Assembly (NCBI GenBank): GCA_013180625.2
Contig: SNVD02010020.1
Coordinates: 124,001 to 188,000 of the forward strand
Length of the DNA stretch: 64,000 bases
Source: Boswellia sacra
Lineage: Eukaryota > Streptophyta > Magnoliopsida > Sapindales > Burseraceae
Direction of reading: 5' to 3'
How positions within the stretch are numbered: position 1 is the first letter of the stretch; every line of letters begins with the position of its first letter. Positions 33,175 through 45,750 of this stretch are shown piece by piece. A program made the position numbers and the translations under genes. Below the pieces are notes generated by a model. The model was given only the letters and a program-made list of their open reading frames with translations, made no database searches and had not been told where the DNA came from.

Positions 33175-36100
33175 TCACTGCCCAACTAGGACGAAGGCTT
33201 GCAGCAAGCTCTGCGCCACTTGTGTTTGATCAGGTGTACCAGATATTATAACCATCCCTTCACTTTTGCCAGGAACAGGATCCTGAACTTCAACTTTTGC
33301 ACCTGAAATCTGATTCCAGAGTAGAAACTTTTAAAATGAATTCTAAAAACAAGCATAATAGGAAATAAGAACTATCGTGGTTATTAATGAATTTGTGCAC
33401 GTCAATGAGAGACACTAATAATGAAAGAAATGAGGCAGACAATGGAGTGGATGCGCTTGGACGAAAAAAATATTTCATTAAGTGTATGTACCACTTAATA
33501 CATGTACCCAACATATTGTTTAAATATAAGCCTCAACCCCATCCAACATTTTAGAAATAAATAGTTCAAAGGTAGTGCTATTTCCCCTACATACTATCTA
33601 AGTAAATTTTTTGGTAAATAAATAAAAGAGGAAGTCTTTTCAAACACTGCTGTTTAATTAGCATCCACATATAAAAGTATCATCATCCACAACACACACG
33701 AAAATATAAGATTTTGTTTCCATAACCCTCAAGTAGCCTTCACTATCAATCTCACTTGCAATAACTCTGTATGAAATCTAAAATTATATATTTGAAAATT
33801 TAGTTAATTTTGAATTAACATTTTATTATGGGTTAGGACACATGTCAAGGATAAGTTATTACCAGTAGAAATAATAAAGAGTAGTGTAATAGTTACAAAC
33901 TCCCCCATCTAAATTGACTTGAAATTGTTGCATGATTGTCACCTCATCTATCTTAGCTAATCTCGGAATCTACTCTTTTAATCACAAAATATTACACCAG
34001 TTTGCATGAGTGTGTTTTTATAAAAGAGTTGGCAAGGATAGTATTATTCAAGCCATCATATACGACAGACGATGACAACATAATTTTTTATGAAAGATGA
34101 TTTTCTTTTTTCAATTCTTTCATTTCCCTTATAGTCCCATATTAAATCCATCACAAATTAGCAGAATTTGTATCAAACTAGTTAGAATCAGTTAATTGTT
34201 ACCATAAATCCCAAGTTAAACCACGCTTTCAGTTTCAATTTCCTGTATTATGCTACTCTAAGGTATATCTGTAATTCTTTAACGATTGATATTAATAAAC
34301 TAAGAGATTTTCAAGTTCAATGAATGAGGCAGACTAACAACAGTACAACATAACAAATAATGACAGTCTTTGCTGAGTAAAAGAGATTTACCTGTCTGAG
34401 GCGAGTTAGATTGCAACCATCTTCACCATAAACAGAGCTAAATATATGTTCAGCAACAACCATCTCTATAGTTGTATTTGCAACAAAAACAGATTTGTTT
34501 CCACTGCAGAAACAAATTAAAGAAGACCATTAGAAAATTTTGGATAAATAGTCAGAGAATTGTCCTATTTTACTAAAAAGTAACTTTTCATACCACATGG
34601 TGAAATAAAAACCATTGCTAATTTTTATCACATATCAATATATAATTGATGCTTTAGGTAGGGTGAAGCATTCTATGCAGTCAAACCGTCATATTTTGCA
34701 CACAATCACTGTGTCTTGAACAAGGCCGTCAATTAAATTTAACCACTTATGTAACACAGGTTGTTTAGAGTGTTTAGAATTCATTACTGGGTGAATTATC
34801 TCTTTTCCTAGATACTTAAAATTTTGGAGACAAATGGTTCCCTCACTAGATTAATGCCAGAAATATGGAATAAAACCAAATATCATCACCAGTGCTTATT
34901 AGAACCGTGCTATACATGGAACTTCCAAGATAGATAAAGTATAAAAGGAAAATCATTCTCTCTCTCCTTCATGCCATAATTATAAAGAAAAAGCAGAGAA
35001 AGCTGCCCCCTCCCTCTTCTCTCACGGACAAAAATTGAATAGAGGAAAATTCTATATTGTGCTAACCTCTGAGGTTCTGCACCTCCAGCAAAGGTAATTG
35101 CGCCTCTTTCATGATTTGTGATGGCCATTGTATTTTCTCTTCTCTCAGTCTGCAATCACATTAACCTCTAAACAGTAAGGTCCTTGCACTAATTACATAT
35201 CAATTTTAAAAGGAAAGAGGACAAAATTTTTAACCAAGTAGCATATAAGAAGGTCAATCAATCAACTGAAGGCTAAGGAAAACGTTTCACCTTTGATGGC
35301 TGCAGTTTTGAAGGAACTCCTATATTGTCAGAGAGTCCAAGTTGAGTCATTTCTTTCATCAAATTGTCCTGCTTACCAGAATCAGGAGACTGGCCTGATG
35401 GTTGATGCAATAAAGAAAAGGTTGTCCCTGCAGCTCCTCGAAAAGTGCTTCTTGTTCCTATTTCATTGAATTTCTCGGTAGACAGAATATAACATGGTGA
35501 CTTCCCACTCCTTCCAAAGCTTCTTGAGCCTTGCTCACAATAAGTGGTAGCTTTCATGTGTCCTATTCCTTCAGTCTGCAATCATACCCAAGGCTAAACA
35601 CATTCACAAAGGGCAATAACAGCTGCAAAACCAGGAGGGGGAAGGGGGGCAACTTTCACCTGTGGCTGATGTGATCTTGTTGAAGGACTGAATCGATTCA
35701 CTCCTTGAGTTGAATTAGTTTCTTGCTCAAACTCAGAAGTTAAAACTACCGATTGGTGCAATCCAGAAGGTAAAATTTGCTGAGTTTTTCCATCAGGGCT
35801 CATCCTTCTCACTTCATTGTGCATATTACCATGCAAAAGATAATGCCTCAGCCTACCAGTGACTTCAAATAGAGCATTCTGTACATTTACATGCCTGCCG
35901 GTAATCTGCAAAAAGTTAAACCTTCCGGTGAAAAAGCGAACAGGTAGCAGCAAAAGTTTGTTTGGCACCAAAAAGTTACAGGCTAATGCTTTTAACAAAA
36001 GACTAGAGAATGTACCAGTTAACCACCACCACAATTATCATATTCCGGTACCAATGTCAAATTTGGTTCTAGATAAAATCAAACAGGCAGCCTTGGTTTC

Positions 36101-38332
36101 GAAACATCATGAAATATTAAAAATTGTGAATGGAAGTCACAGAACTCTTTGCAAGTTTTTGTTGACTGAAAAGTCAGATATGATGATAACAGATAACCTC
36201 AAATTTCTTAACCTTGATTACCATATGGAAAGTTTCCTGGATGCGAATCACTACATAAATGGGTGATACCATCAATAAAGAAGAGTCCATTTTAAGCATA
36301 CAGAGAAACAAGCATTATGGAGGTTAATAATATATATTTTAGGTATTGGTAATATTAGAAAACACATAGCTCACCTGAAAAATCTTACAAGTTTCACTTC
36401 AAGAATGTTTAAGATTCTCCATACATCACAATTGAATCATAAGACAGTAACAATCATACCTGTATTACAACATCATTCCCTGCTGCATGATCCATTATGT
36501 TTTCCCCTCCCAATATCTCTATAAAAGCACCAGTCAAGTCTATCATTTCTGAAACTACCCGACCCCCATTGCCAGATAAGCAACCAGCCAACTCTGACCC
36601 AACTAGAAGCCTTGCAGTTATGGCAGCACCTTTACTCGTATCTGAAAAAAATTCTTGTTGACCATTAACCTCAACAGCTCTAGCGAAGACAAGAACAACA
36701 GCATTTTGTGTGGGAGAATATCTTGTATCAAGGTTCTACAACAGATAAAACCAACCAGCCAACCAATTACCAAGATGTTACACAAGCAAAGAATCATGCA
36801 ACTGTATGTGCCCATGTGTGCCCATGTGTGCATCATGGACACAGAAACAAGGTCAAATATTTCTAGAATGAGAATAAATAGCTGAGCTACTAGAAATACA
36901 GGAGCATTACAGACCTCCAGTGCAGATATGGTGACAACACGCTCTCTAGATGCAGTCAATGGAGCCGCAAATGTAATTAGAGCTCCAGATGCATTCTGCA
37001 GAGTTCTGACTATAGCTCCTTTCTTGCCAATAATGCCCCCAGCCACCTTATTGGAAAAGAGCAATCTGAATGTAACTTCCTGCAGTACACCCTTTCCATC
37101 GGGGGAGGAGACTCTATCCTCTTCTCTTGGTGATAAGTTCGAAGTACCATCCGAAGAATTCCGAGATAAAGGTGGTGAAAGAGAATGTTGTCGAAAATTT
37201 CCCGTGCGAGGATCAGGAGAACCCCTATCACGAACCATCTCGAAAGATTCATTTAACACTGTTGGATCTTTCTCAATTGGTGGGTGTTCTTGGAGACACG
37301 AAGTTACAGCAACAAGTGCTTTCTTTACAGCCAAACTACCACCCATAATCTGCAAAAGCATCAATAAACTCTCAAATAGGGAAATTCAAAAATAATGCTC
37401 TTCTTTGATAAATATTCCAAATCAGGTAATTTGGTCACTTCCTAGTTTGGTTCTAGCAAATCAATTCAAGTCAAGTCAATGTCACACACAAAAAGGGTAA
37501 CAAGCAGACAGTACGGTAAGCCTTTACAGTAAAACAAACCACAATATCTCACATACTAAAATTTATCATTTTTCACTCATTTTTCCCACACTTTCCCTAG
37601 AATCAAACAGCAGTTAATAACGAAAAATAAATAACCTTTACTTCCGTCCTATTGATTCAAATAAAAATAAAGTAATATAATCCTAAAAAGATGATAACAA
37701 AAGAAAAACCCAAATTTTTTACTTTATTTTATTTTAGTTTCCCGAGAAACAAACAGAAAGATAGATCGTACCTGAATCAACTCATCATCTTTGGCGGCAC
37801 AAACAGGAGGAGGCAACATCCTGATCTTAGCGCCAGATTGCAGCCTCATCCTCGTCACATTCTTCCCTCTCTTGCCAACCACAGCACCAATCTGTGTCGT
37901 ATTCGCCAACAACCCACAATACGCCACGTCATCGCCACCCTCCCCCTCTCCCTCCATCTGCGATTGCACCTCCCACACTTTTTCAAAAACCCTAATCACC
38001 GCCTCCTGCGCGCTCGACACCTCCCCCCACTCCTCGCTTACATCCTTCTCGCAGAACACGATCCTCCTGTCAGCATCGCTCGGCCCCACCACCCTGACGA
38101 CCCGGTGATCCGACCCGGGAACCTCATCGTCGCAGTGGATCCCGCACTCGGTCTCACTACGTATGGTGGAGATTGCACCGGCACCGGAGCTGCCGAAGAG
38201 GGCATCGACGACGGACACGTGGCAGACGATTCGGAAGGCGACATGGCGACCGAGGCGCTTGATGGTGAGGGTGTGGTTGTTGTGGGGGAAGTTAGGGTAG
38301 AAGGCGTCGGTTTTGTGCATTGTTGTCGTCAT
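33175..38332 (-). CDS. RNA-binding protein with five KH domains (HEN4/RCF3-type)
   Basis: Eight coding exons on the minus strand with consistent phases: 37772-38332, 36915-37349, 36460-36735, 35660-35905, 35291-35575, 35067-35149, 34392-34503 and 33175-33309, giving 710 residues. KH1 lies near residues 20-75 (FRIVCHVSVV), KH2 about 125-205 (GAVVGKRGKNV), KH3 about 240-325 (GGIIGKKGAIV), KH4 about 345-430 (GCLSGNGGRVV) and KH5 about 630-700 (YGEDGCNLTRL). Between KH4 and KH5 is a Ser/Gln-rich linker. This layout is that of plant multi-KH proteins such as HEN4 and RCF3/SHI1, nuclear factors in pre-mRNA processing and stress response. The nucleic-acid-binding GxxG loop is classical in KH2 and KH3 (GKRG, GKKG) but unusual in KH1 (GSSG), KH4 (GNGG) and KH5 (GEDG). 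The alternative reading through introns 2 and 3 is broken. Confidence 0.92.
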
Positions 38333-38339
38333 GGCATGG

Positions 38340-40763
38340 AAAGAGACGACACGAGTGGAGTTGGTGAAGACTGGACTTGGGGAGTCGGAAGTGGACTGTG
38401 GAAAGGAGAGGAAACGACGTCACAGAAAGCGCGCGAGTTGGCGATTAAATTGGTATTTTTGTCCAATTTTGTACGAACAATCAGAGCTTGGTCTTCCTTG
38501 TGAGAAACAGATAAATATTTGCCTTGGTTTGGTTACTAAGGTTGGTATCGTTACTCTCTTTTTTTTTTTTTTTTTTCCTTTTCCATGTTTAAGGGTATTT
38601 TGAAAAATAATTATACTTAAATAGTGATAAATAGATCACCTTTATCAATTGATTCAATAATTATATCTCCATTGATCAAAATGAATTAATCGACGATCGT
38701 TTAATCAGTATGGTTAGAAGCAAAGCTGACATGCCTATCAAGCCATAGAAAATATTCTTGTGTAGTTCTTAATCAACTTCTAAATATCAAAATAACTCTA
38801 TTATAGTTATTTATGATTCTATTATTAGTGAACTATAATTGGATCAATGGAATTTAAAATATTTTATTCTAGTGATTATTGATAAAACCATAAGTTGGAA
38901 GAATCGATGAGAGCTAGGGTTTGATGATATTGGGAAAGGCAAGAAAACATAGTGGATATGCTTTTCTTTGAGTTGAAGTCATTTTGGTTTTTTTTTTTTT
39001 TTTTCCCTCTTTCAATGACTTTTATCGTATATTAAAAACAGTGATTAATGCAACTAATAAATAAGGGGAAGATTTTGACTTTTGGTTCAAGTACTTTCGT
39101 ATGTTCATATTTTAGCTAAGATATTAATGTAATTTTAAAAAAATCATTATTGAAAACAATACTGAATTAATTTCCAAGTCATATTTAATAATTGGATTCC
39201 ACATTTCTTTTGTAAATAATTGAAATTTAATCTTTCTTTTTTCCTTTTCTTCTATCAGTTGGTTAATAATCGTTTTAAAAATTCTTAATACTAATAATTC
39301 AAAAACAAAAATAAAATCAAACAACTTCAAATCTATAGTTAATTTTTTTGTTATTTTAGTAAAGCAAGATTTGAATTGAGTAAATAATTATTTTCGTTAA
39401 AAGAAAAAAGAATTAAAATTCAAAATGACCTTTATGGCATGACATGAACTTATAAATTAAATTACCAAGAGTACATTTTATTTTAACAACATGCTTCTAT
39501 ATATATGACCATTTTCCTCTCAATTTCTAATGGCAATCCGGTGGAATACTTGAACAGTCGATTCTTTTTTTCATCTTTTCTTCCTCTTTTTTCGAATAAA
39601 AACAAAAATGGAGAAATGTTTTATTAGAATTTGGATTTCATTTATTTGGATTGCATCTTTAATTTCATTAGCCGTCGACTCCAGCCACCATCAATAATCC
39701 ACACTAGATTTGACCAACCACCCATCCCATCTCTTCTATATTCTTGAAAACCCCGTCTTTGTCCTAACAGCTTTTGGTTGCATGTTTTAGTCCTCTTCCC
39801 CATTACTTAGAAAAAGTGAGTCGTCGATTTAGATAGAAAATACTGTTGTTACCTCCTCTCGTATTTCTGAAAAAAGTGATTCGATTGATGAGATTTAGTA
39901 TAATGCTTATAAGATTGATGATATTTGTAAGAATGATATTCAAATCTTTTGTCTTAGAATGTACTGGTTTAACCTCATGAGCTATGAGAAGAAATTAACA
40001 ACATATTTACAATAGTTTTAGACTTCGAATTTATAACCTTAAAATTATATCATAAGTAATACATAATCATATGATTTATAACTCACATAATCATATGATT
40101 TATAACTCACATATAAATTTATAACGTACAAATAAAATCCAATTTAATTATAAAGGTTTTAGTTCACAACATGTAGATATCATATCACCTTCTTTTTTTT
40201 TTTTTTCTTTATACGGGAATAAATATTCTCCTCATCTTATGTATCTTTAGGTACCAACTTAGAAATCAAACCATCTTTTATCGAATATCACATATTCCAT
40301 TACGATATATATTCCGATATGATTTCATATATAGAGATCAGACCACAAAGCCTTAGCCTTTGATTACGCTATAAATTAAATTAATTTGGAGAAACACACC
40401 TGAAATTTTATTCGATAAGAGCATGCATGCACGAAGTGCGAGTCTTTGTTGGTAACTGTCGCTTTCAGCCACGGCCACTTGTTTATTTACAAAAAGTTAA
40501 GCTTTATAAAAAGTTAGATAAAACCACAAAAAAAGGAAAATAGTAATCACCCTCTAATATAAGGAAAATTTTCTGAATTTGTATTAGTACTCTAGCTATC
40601 AAATCAAAATTGCATCTCTAGCATTGTAATTTTTAGTTTGTTTACAACAATAAGAATTTATAAAAATCTTTAAAATAAAATTCAAAAGTATATCTACAAA
40701 TTGACCATTGGGGAGGTTAATATTTACGATGCTAGGCTAGGTTGACCTCTCTCTTTCAAAATA
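38340..40763. other. 5' flank of the KH gene and AT-rich intergenic region
   Basis: 38340-38500 is likely promoter or 5' leader of the KH gene. The remainder has long T runs (38558-38577, 38984-39003, 40192-40207) and no supported gene or element. Confidence 0.5.
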
Positions 40764-41901
40764 GGGAAAATTGAGAAAATAGACAAAATTAGGGGGTCTC
40801 TTTGAAAAATAGACACATCCTGAAAAATTTTCATGTCATAGACACTTTCTTGATAAAAAGACTCAAATACCCTTTGAAAATATACTTGGATCAGACACAA
40901 CTCTTTTCGGGGATGAAATTGTCAAATTACAAACTATAGGGACTAAAAAGAAATTAAAAGTAAGGATATATTTAGAGCTATATATCACGCGGAGACGACA
41001 CTCGACACAACTCGACACAACTCGACACTCGATATTTTACCACTCGAAAACACTCGACCCTCGACATTTCACCACTCGACAACACTCGAAACTCGACATT
41101 TCACCACTCGAAAACATTTGACACTCGACATTTCACCACTCGAAAACACTCCACACTCGACATTTCACCACTCGACAACACTCGAAACTCGATATTTCAC
41201 CACTCGAAAACACTCGAAACTCGACATTTCACCACTCGAAAACACTCGACACTCGACATTTCACCACTCAAAAACACTCGACACTCGACATTTCACCACT
41301 CAAAAACACTCGACACTCGACATTTCACCACTCGACAACACTCGAAACTCGACATTTCACCACTCGAAAACACTCGAAACTCGATATTTCACCACTCGAA
41401 AACACTCGAAACTCGATATTTCACCACTCGAAAACACTCGACACTCGACATTTCACCACTCGAAAACACTCGACAATCGACATTTCACCACTCGACAAAA
41501 CTCGACACTCGACATTACATAACTCGACAGGTTATTTTCGAGTGTCGAGTGTCTTCTTCTTCGTGATATAACACTGTCTTCTTCTTCCTGTTCTTCGTGA
41601 TATAAAAACGTATTAACGTACATAAATCACATTATAACACTCGATTTTCTTAAATAAGTTCACAAATCCTTCAGAAACTCAAATCTCGAATTCAAATTCT
41701 CTAGAAATTAAATTAAATCTATAAGGAGGGAAATGGAATTCGGTCTTCTGAAGAGAGAGAAATAAGCCTTCAGGAAAAAATTGAATACATAAGGGTAATT
41801 GGGTCTTTTTGTCAAGAAAGTGTCTATGGCATGAAAATTTTTCAAGATGTGTCTATTTTTCAAAGAGACCCTCTAATTTTGTCTATTTTTTCAATTTTCC
41901 C
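40764..41901. mobile_element. MULE-like non-autonomous element with 9-bp target duplication and internal minisatellite
   Basis: TIRs of about 107 bp (40764-40870 and 41795-41901) start GGGAAAATTGA and differ at only a few positions. They are flanked by a perfect 9-bp duplication TTCAAAATA at 40755-40763 and 41902-41910. A 9-bp duplication with TIRs of this length is the Mutator-like signature. The interior is mostly a 32-bp-period minisatellite (40996-41530) plus unique sequence at 41560-41790 shared with the truncated relative at 150-560. No transposase. Confidence 0.93.
40996..41530. repeat. Minisatellite, about 32-bp unit
   Basis: About 16 units of ACTCGACATTTCACCACTCG plus AAAACACTCGAC, with frequent ACTCGAAACTCGA variants and higher-order periodicity of three units (96 bp). 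TCGA palindromes recur every 8-16 bases. The 134-codon open frame across it at 41118-41522 is a by-product of the stop-free unit. Confidence 0.92.
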
Positions 41902-42094
41902 TTCAAAATATGTAGATGTAGTGAATTATTTGTGGAGGGAGAATTAATGATTGACTACCTTTTATCTATGGCATGAAAATTTTTCAAGATGTGTCTATTT
42001 TTCAAAGAGACCCTCTAATTTTGTCTATTTTTTCAATTTTATGTAGATGTAGTGAATTATTTGTGGAGGGAGAATTAATGATTGACTACCTTTT
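41823..42094. repeat. Tandem duplication of the MULE right end and its flank
   Basis: 41823-41964 (the outer part of the right TIR, the target duplication and 54 bp of flank) is repeated at 41965-42094. The second copy is nearly identical but lacks the 11 bp CCCTTCAAAAT that span the element end and most of the target duplication. Confidence 0.9.
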
Positions 42095-43660
42095 TCACAA
42101 TAAAACTAGAATAAAGCTTGAAAAATAAAGGCATATGAAAGGTTTCTTTTCTTTTTCATTGCCTCAGTATTTTTTTCCCCTTTTTTGTTCATTAATGATG
42201 GGAGTGTGAAAAGAGCCAACCGTTTTCATTTCTCCATTCGGTTCCTTCTAATTTAGTAAGTTGAGGTTTCCTTCAATTAATTAAATTTATTTTTGAAACA
42301 ATATAATTAACTATACCTTTAGCGTTTAATTTAATGTTACTTGAGATTACAGGTTGCCGTTTTAGTTAAAAAACAAGTTTGTTATTTTTTATCAACGGAC
42401 AGAATGTGTCAACTCTAACCCTAACAAAAAAAAAAAGAAGTAAAATAGGAATTTCACATAAAATTAGTAATATTGTACATCAAAATTTAAAAAATTTTAA
42501 ATGAAAATTCAAATAATTTTTTTTAAAAAAATCATACATGACAACATTAATTCCTAAAAACTTGCAATTTTACAAGAAAAAATTACAAATTAAAATCTCC
42601 CCTAAATCTTCTCAGACTTAACCATGAACTGAAAAATCCATGATTGATATAAAGAGGTCATCTCATACTGCCAGGGGACCAGCTGCTAGCTTTGCCTCTT
42701 CTATAACAAAAATTTTTGGATATGATTTTTCTCATTCAGTTATAATTTTTTTTTCAAACTTTCATCGTCTTTTCCATTCAATAATTTGTCGGATAAGTCA
42801 AGTATATTATGTTATACCTCTAACTTAGTTACAAACTTTTTTATTTTAAGAAAAAGATAATCATTTTAAGATTTAGTGTTAAAAAGAAAAAAAGAAAAAT
42901 AACCTTAGCAACACCATCACTATTCCAACTCAATTCTAATTGAACAGAATTTCAGATGCAAGAAGAAAAATCCAAATTAAAAACAACAACTATTGAGGTC
43001 AAGACATCTCACTTTTAATTATACCCCAATTAAAATTTTAAAATAGAAAATGATTTCTAATAACACCTCATCTAATTTCGATGTTGTCCTTAACTTATTA
43101 ATTATGTGCAGTAAATTATTTTTATTTTGACACCGACGGATATTTTACTCTTTATTGTTACTATGATTTTCTTCTTTAAATAAAAAGAGATCTTCTTTTT
43201 AAGTATCTATTATATATATATTTCTCTTTTCTCTTTTTTTATTATTCTTTTGCAATCTCTCTTTTTCACTATTAATTGGTTTTGAGCTAGGATTGAAAAA
43301 TAAGAATTTATATCTATCAATCTAAGATTAATCGAAATTCATCTAAAAATTTCATAATATTTTATATGTATTCTAATTTCATATTTGTGTAAATCAAGTC
43401 TATAAAAGTATGCTTCAATTTTTTTATAAGGACGTGCAAATAATAGAATATTATTTGAGAGGAAGATTATAACACATTGATGAGATCATTTCAATAAATA
43501 CTCTTACGTTTTGATTTAATTTTAACCAGATAACGACTATTTATTTTTTATCAATCATCTTCAGTTTCAACTATAATAAAAATATACAAAGACCTTTCTA
43601 CCCCTATATATTTAATTAATATATATTTTGAAAATAAATAAAATAACCGAACACTTTAAT
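42095..43660. other. AT-rich intergenic region
   Basis: No supported gene or bounded element. Short ORFs are low-complexity. Confidence 0.5.
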
Positions 43661-43669
43661 TTCCCACCA

Positions 43670-44350
43670 CCGTCTCCGCCTCCCATGGTTCCAATACTAG
43701 TACCAACAACAGCCACTGTAGTAGCCTCCGCAATAGCTGCCGCCTTACATGTGATGATGCCACCTCAGCCCCACGCTTAGCAACAGACGCCACTGGTTCA
43801 TGGATAACAACTAGCGGGTCAAACCGAGGAGATCTGTACCCTCGTACGATTAGAGACTTGGCTTGCTGGACGGACGAGAACTATATCACCAGCTGTTTCG
43901 CTTATACTAGCGAGGTATATTGTGTATCACATATCAAGCGACACCCAATTTTGGATTTTTGAAAATTTGTTTTTTAATCCACTTGATCTTATTTTTTGTT
44001 ATTTTTTTATGTAAATCTAATTAATTTTTTTATGTCATTCGTTGTTCGCAGTAGTAACATGAAACATCACACACCCACGACCCCAGATTTGTTGTTCGCC
44101 TTACTATTGTTTTGGCTGGTATTCTGGGATTTTTTAATTGATTTTAATTAATTAGGAAATGCCATTTTTACCAACCTAGCAAGTCTTACGTGCAGGAAAG
44201 CAAGTCAGGAAGTCGAAAGAGTCTCTATGAAATGCAAGAGAAGGAACAGAAAGAGCTCTTGAAACTTAGTAGTGCTCTGGAACTTTTGCCTTCCTCCTTT
44301 TTTGATGATTCAAGTCGGGTTTCTATAGGAAGAAAGAGATGAGAGCGCTA
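43670..44350 (+). other. GC-richer stretch with possible gene fragments
   Basis: 43670-43920 is GC-richer than its surroundings and partly open but I recognise no protein. 44215-44336 looks like a terminal exon: a TTACGTGCAG acceptor, then ESKSGSRKSLYEMQ, EKEQKELLKLSSALELLPSS and DDSSRVSIGRKR and TGA. I cannot name the family. The gypsy element at 44351 begins 14 bases after the stop. Confidence 0.35.
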
Positions 44351-44878
44351 TGTCACGACCCGCCCAATTTACTTGTTAGAATGGCTCAAAGATATTAAAG
44401 GCTTGGCCCAGCTTCTAGAAAGCCCAGGTTCAAGCCCATCTTCTAGAATTCTCTGGCAAGATAAACTTCTATAATTATCTCTTGTATTTATCTAGATTAT
44501 TTAATAGATAATATCCTCTTGTACATATCTAGATAATGTAGTAGATAAGAATGAATTAGGACCCTTAGATGCATTAGATCTAGGTCATTCATTTGAGAGG
44601 TGGTTCACTATATAAACCCCTCCAAGTCTCATTTGTAAAGCATCCACAAGAATCCACAGAATTCAAGCATTATAAAGCTCTTTACTATAATACAAAGCTC
44701 TTTTGCTTAGCATTTCTTGTCTCCATCTCTTCTCTTCTTTGCCTACAGGCTCTTTGGCTCAACGGTCCTTTCTTCTCCTTGAGCGAGAAGACTAGCATCA
44801 AGGCTTACTTAGCAACTTTCGGAGTCAAGTTGCCTAAGTGCCGCACGAGCAGCTGCGCAAACCTCTAAGCTCATGACA
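44351..44878 (+). repeat. 5' LTR of the gypsy element
   Basis: 528 bp. CTATATAAACC at about 44608-44618 is a good TATA box for the element. Confidence 0.88.
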
Positions 44879-44879
44879 G

Positions 44880-44892
44880 TTGATATCAGAGC
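44880..44892 (+). other. Primer-binding site (tRNA-iMet type)
   Basis: TTGATATCAGAGC, one base after the 5' LTR. It differs at one position from the common TGGTATCAGAGC site once aligned. Confidence 0.7.
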
Positions 44893-44911
44893 ACAGTTCG
44901 AGCACAAGAGC

Positions 44912-45750
44912 ATGGCATCCGACCTTGAAGTGACCATGGAGGAATAAGTTCGTGGACGAGAGGAGAAACCTCTACCACGCCCACAAGGAAAACGAGGTAA
45001 GTCCAAAGCTCCACCCTCGGAGTCTTTAGAGCCTCGTGTTGCTAGCTTAGAGCAAGTAATCTCGGGGATGGACAATGCAATTGAGGGCCTCACCGACCGT
45101 CTCGAAAGCCTAGAGACCGATTATGGCGAGATCACCCAAGCAACAAAGTCCAACATCCTTGAGTTTAGTAATGCCTATGAAAAGCAGTTACATAACCTTA
45201 CACGAGAGCTCATCGGCTTGTGGACCTTTGTGGAGAATGAGTTGCGAGCAATTCGTGCGGATGTGGAGGAATCCCGCACGGAATGGGAGAAGCATCAATG
45301 TGACCGTGCTAACCCGTCTTAACCAAGTGGGCTAAGCACCATGCACGTGCCCACTCCTGCCACATACAATGGCACTCGCAATGCCACGGAAGTTGAGAAC
45401 TTCCTATTTGGCTTGGAGCAATACTTTGAAGCCAAACGTGTCAATGATGATGCTTCGAGGATCGGCATTGCGCCCACATTCCTTCGAGATGCAGCCCAAC
45501 TGTGGTGGCGTCGCAAGCATGGCGACATGGGCAGAGGCATCTTATCCCTTCGCACATGGGAGGATTTCAACAGAGAACTTCGGAAGCACTTCTCTCCTAG
45601 CGATGCCGAGAAGGAGGCAAGGGGTCGCCTCCGCCGTTTGAAGCAAGATGGCACAATCCGTGAGAATATCAAGGATTTCACCACCATCATCCTTGAATCG
45701 AAGGTATGTCTGAAAATGATTCTCTCTTCTACTTCCTCGACGGGTTAAAA
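44912..45750 (+). pseudogene. gag of the gypsy element (broken)
   Basis: Begins at ATG 44912 (MASDLEVTMEE) with TAA soon after, followed by a coiled-coil-like stretch (MDNAIEGLTDRLESLE), a second TAA at 45320-45322, and then the capsid core (TYNGTRNATEVENFL, FLRDAAQLWWRRK, TWEDFNRELRKHF). Near 45700 the frame shifts and continues in the ORF that starts at 45706. Confidence 0.85.

Noticed and set aside
41118..41522. 134-codon open frame with a repeating HSTFHHSKTLDTR pattern
   Set aside because: It is the minisatellite read as protein; the unit lacks stops in this frame.
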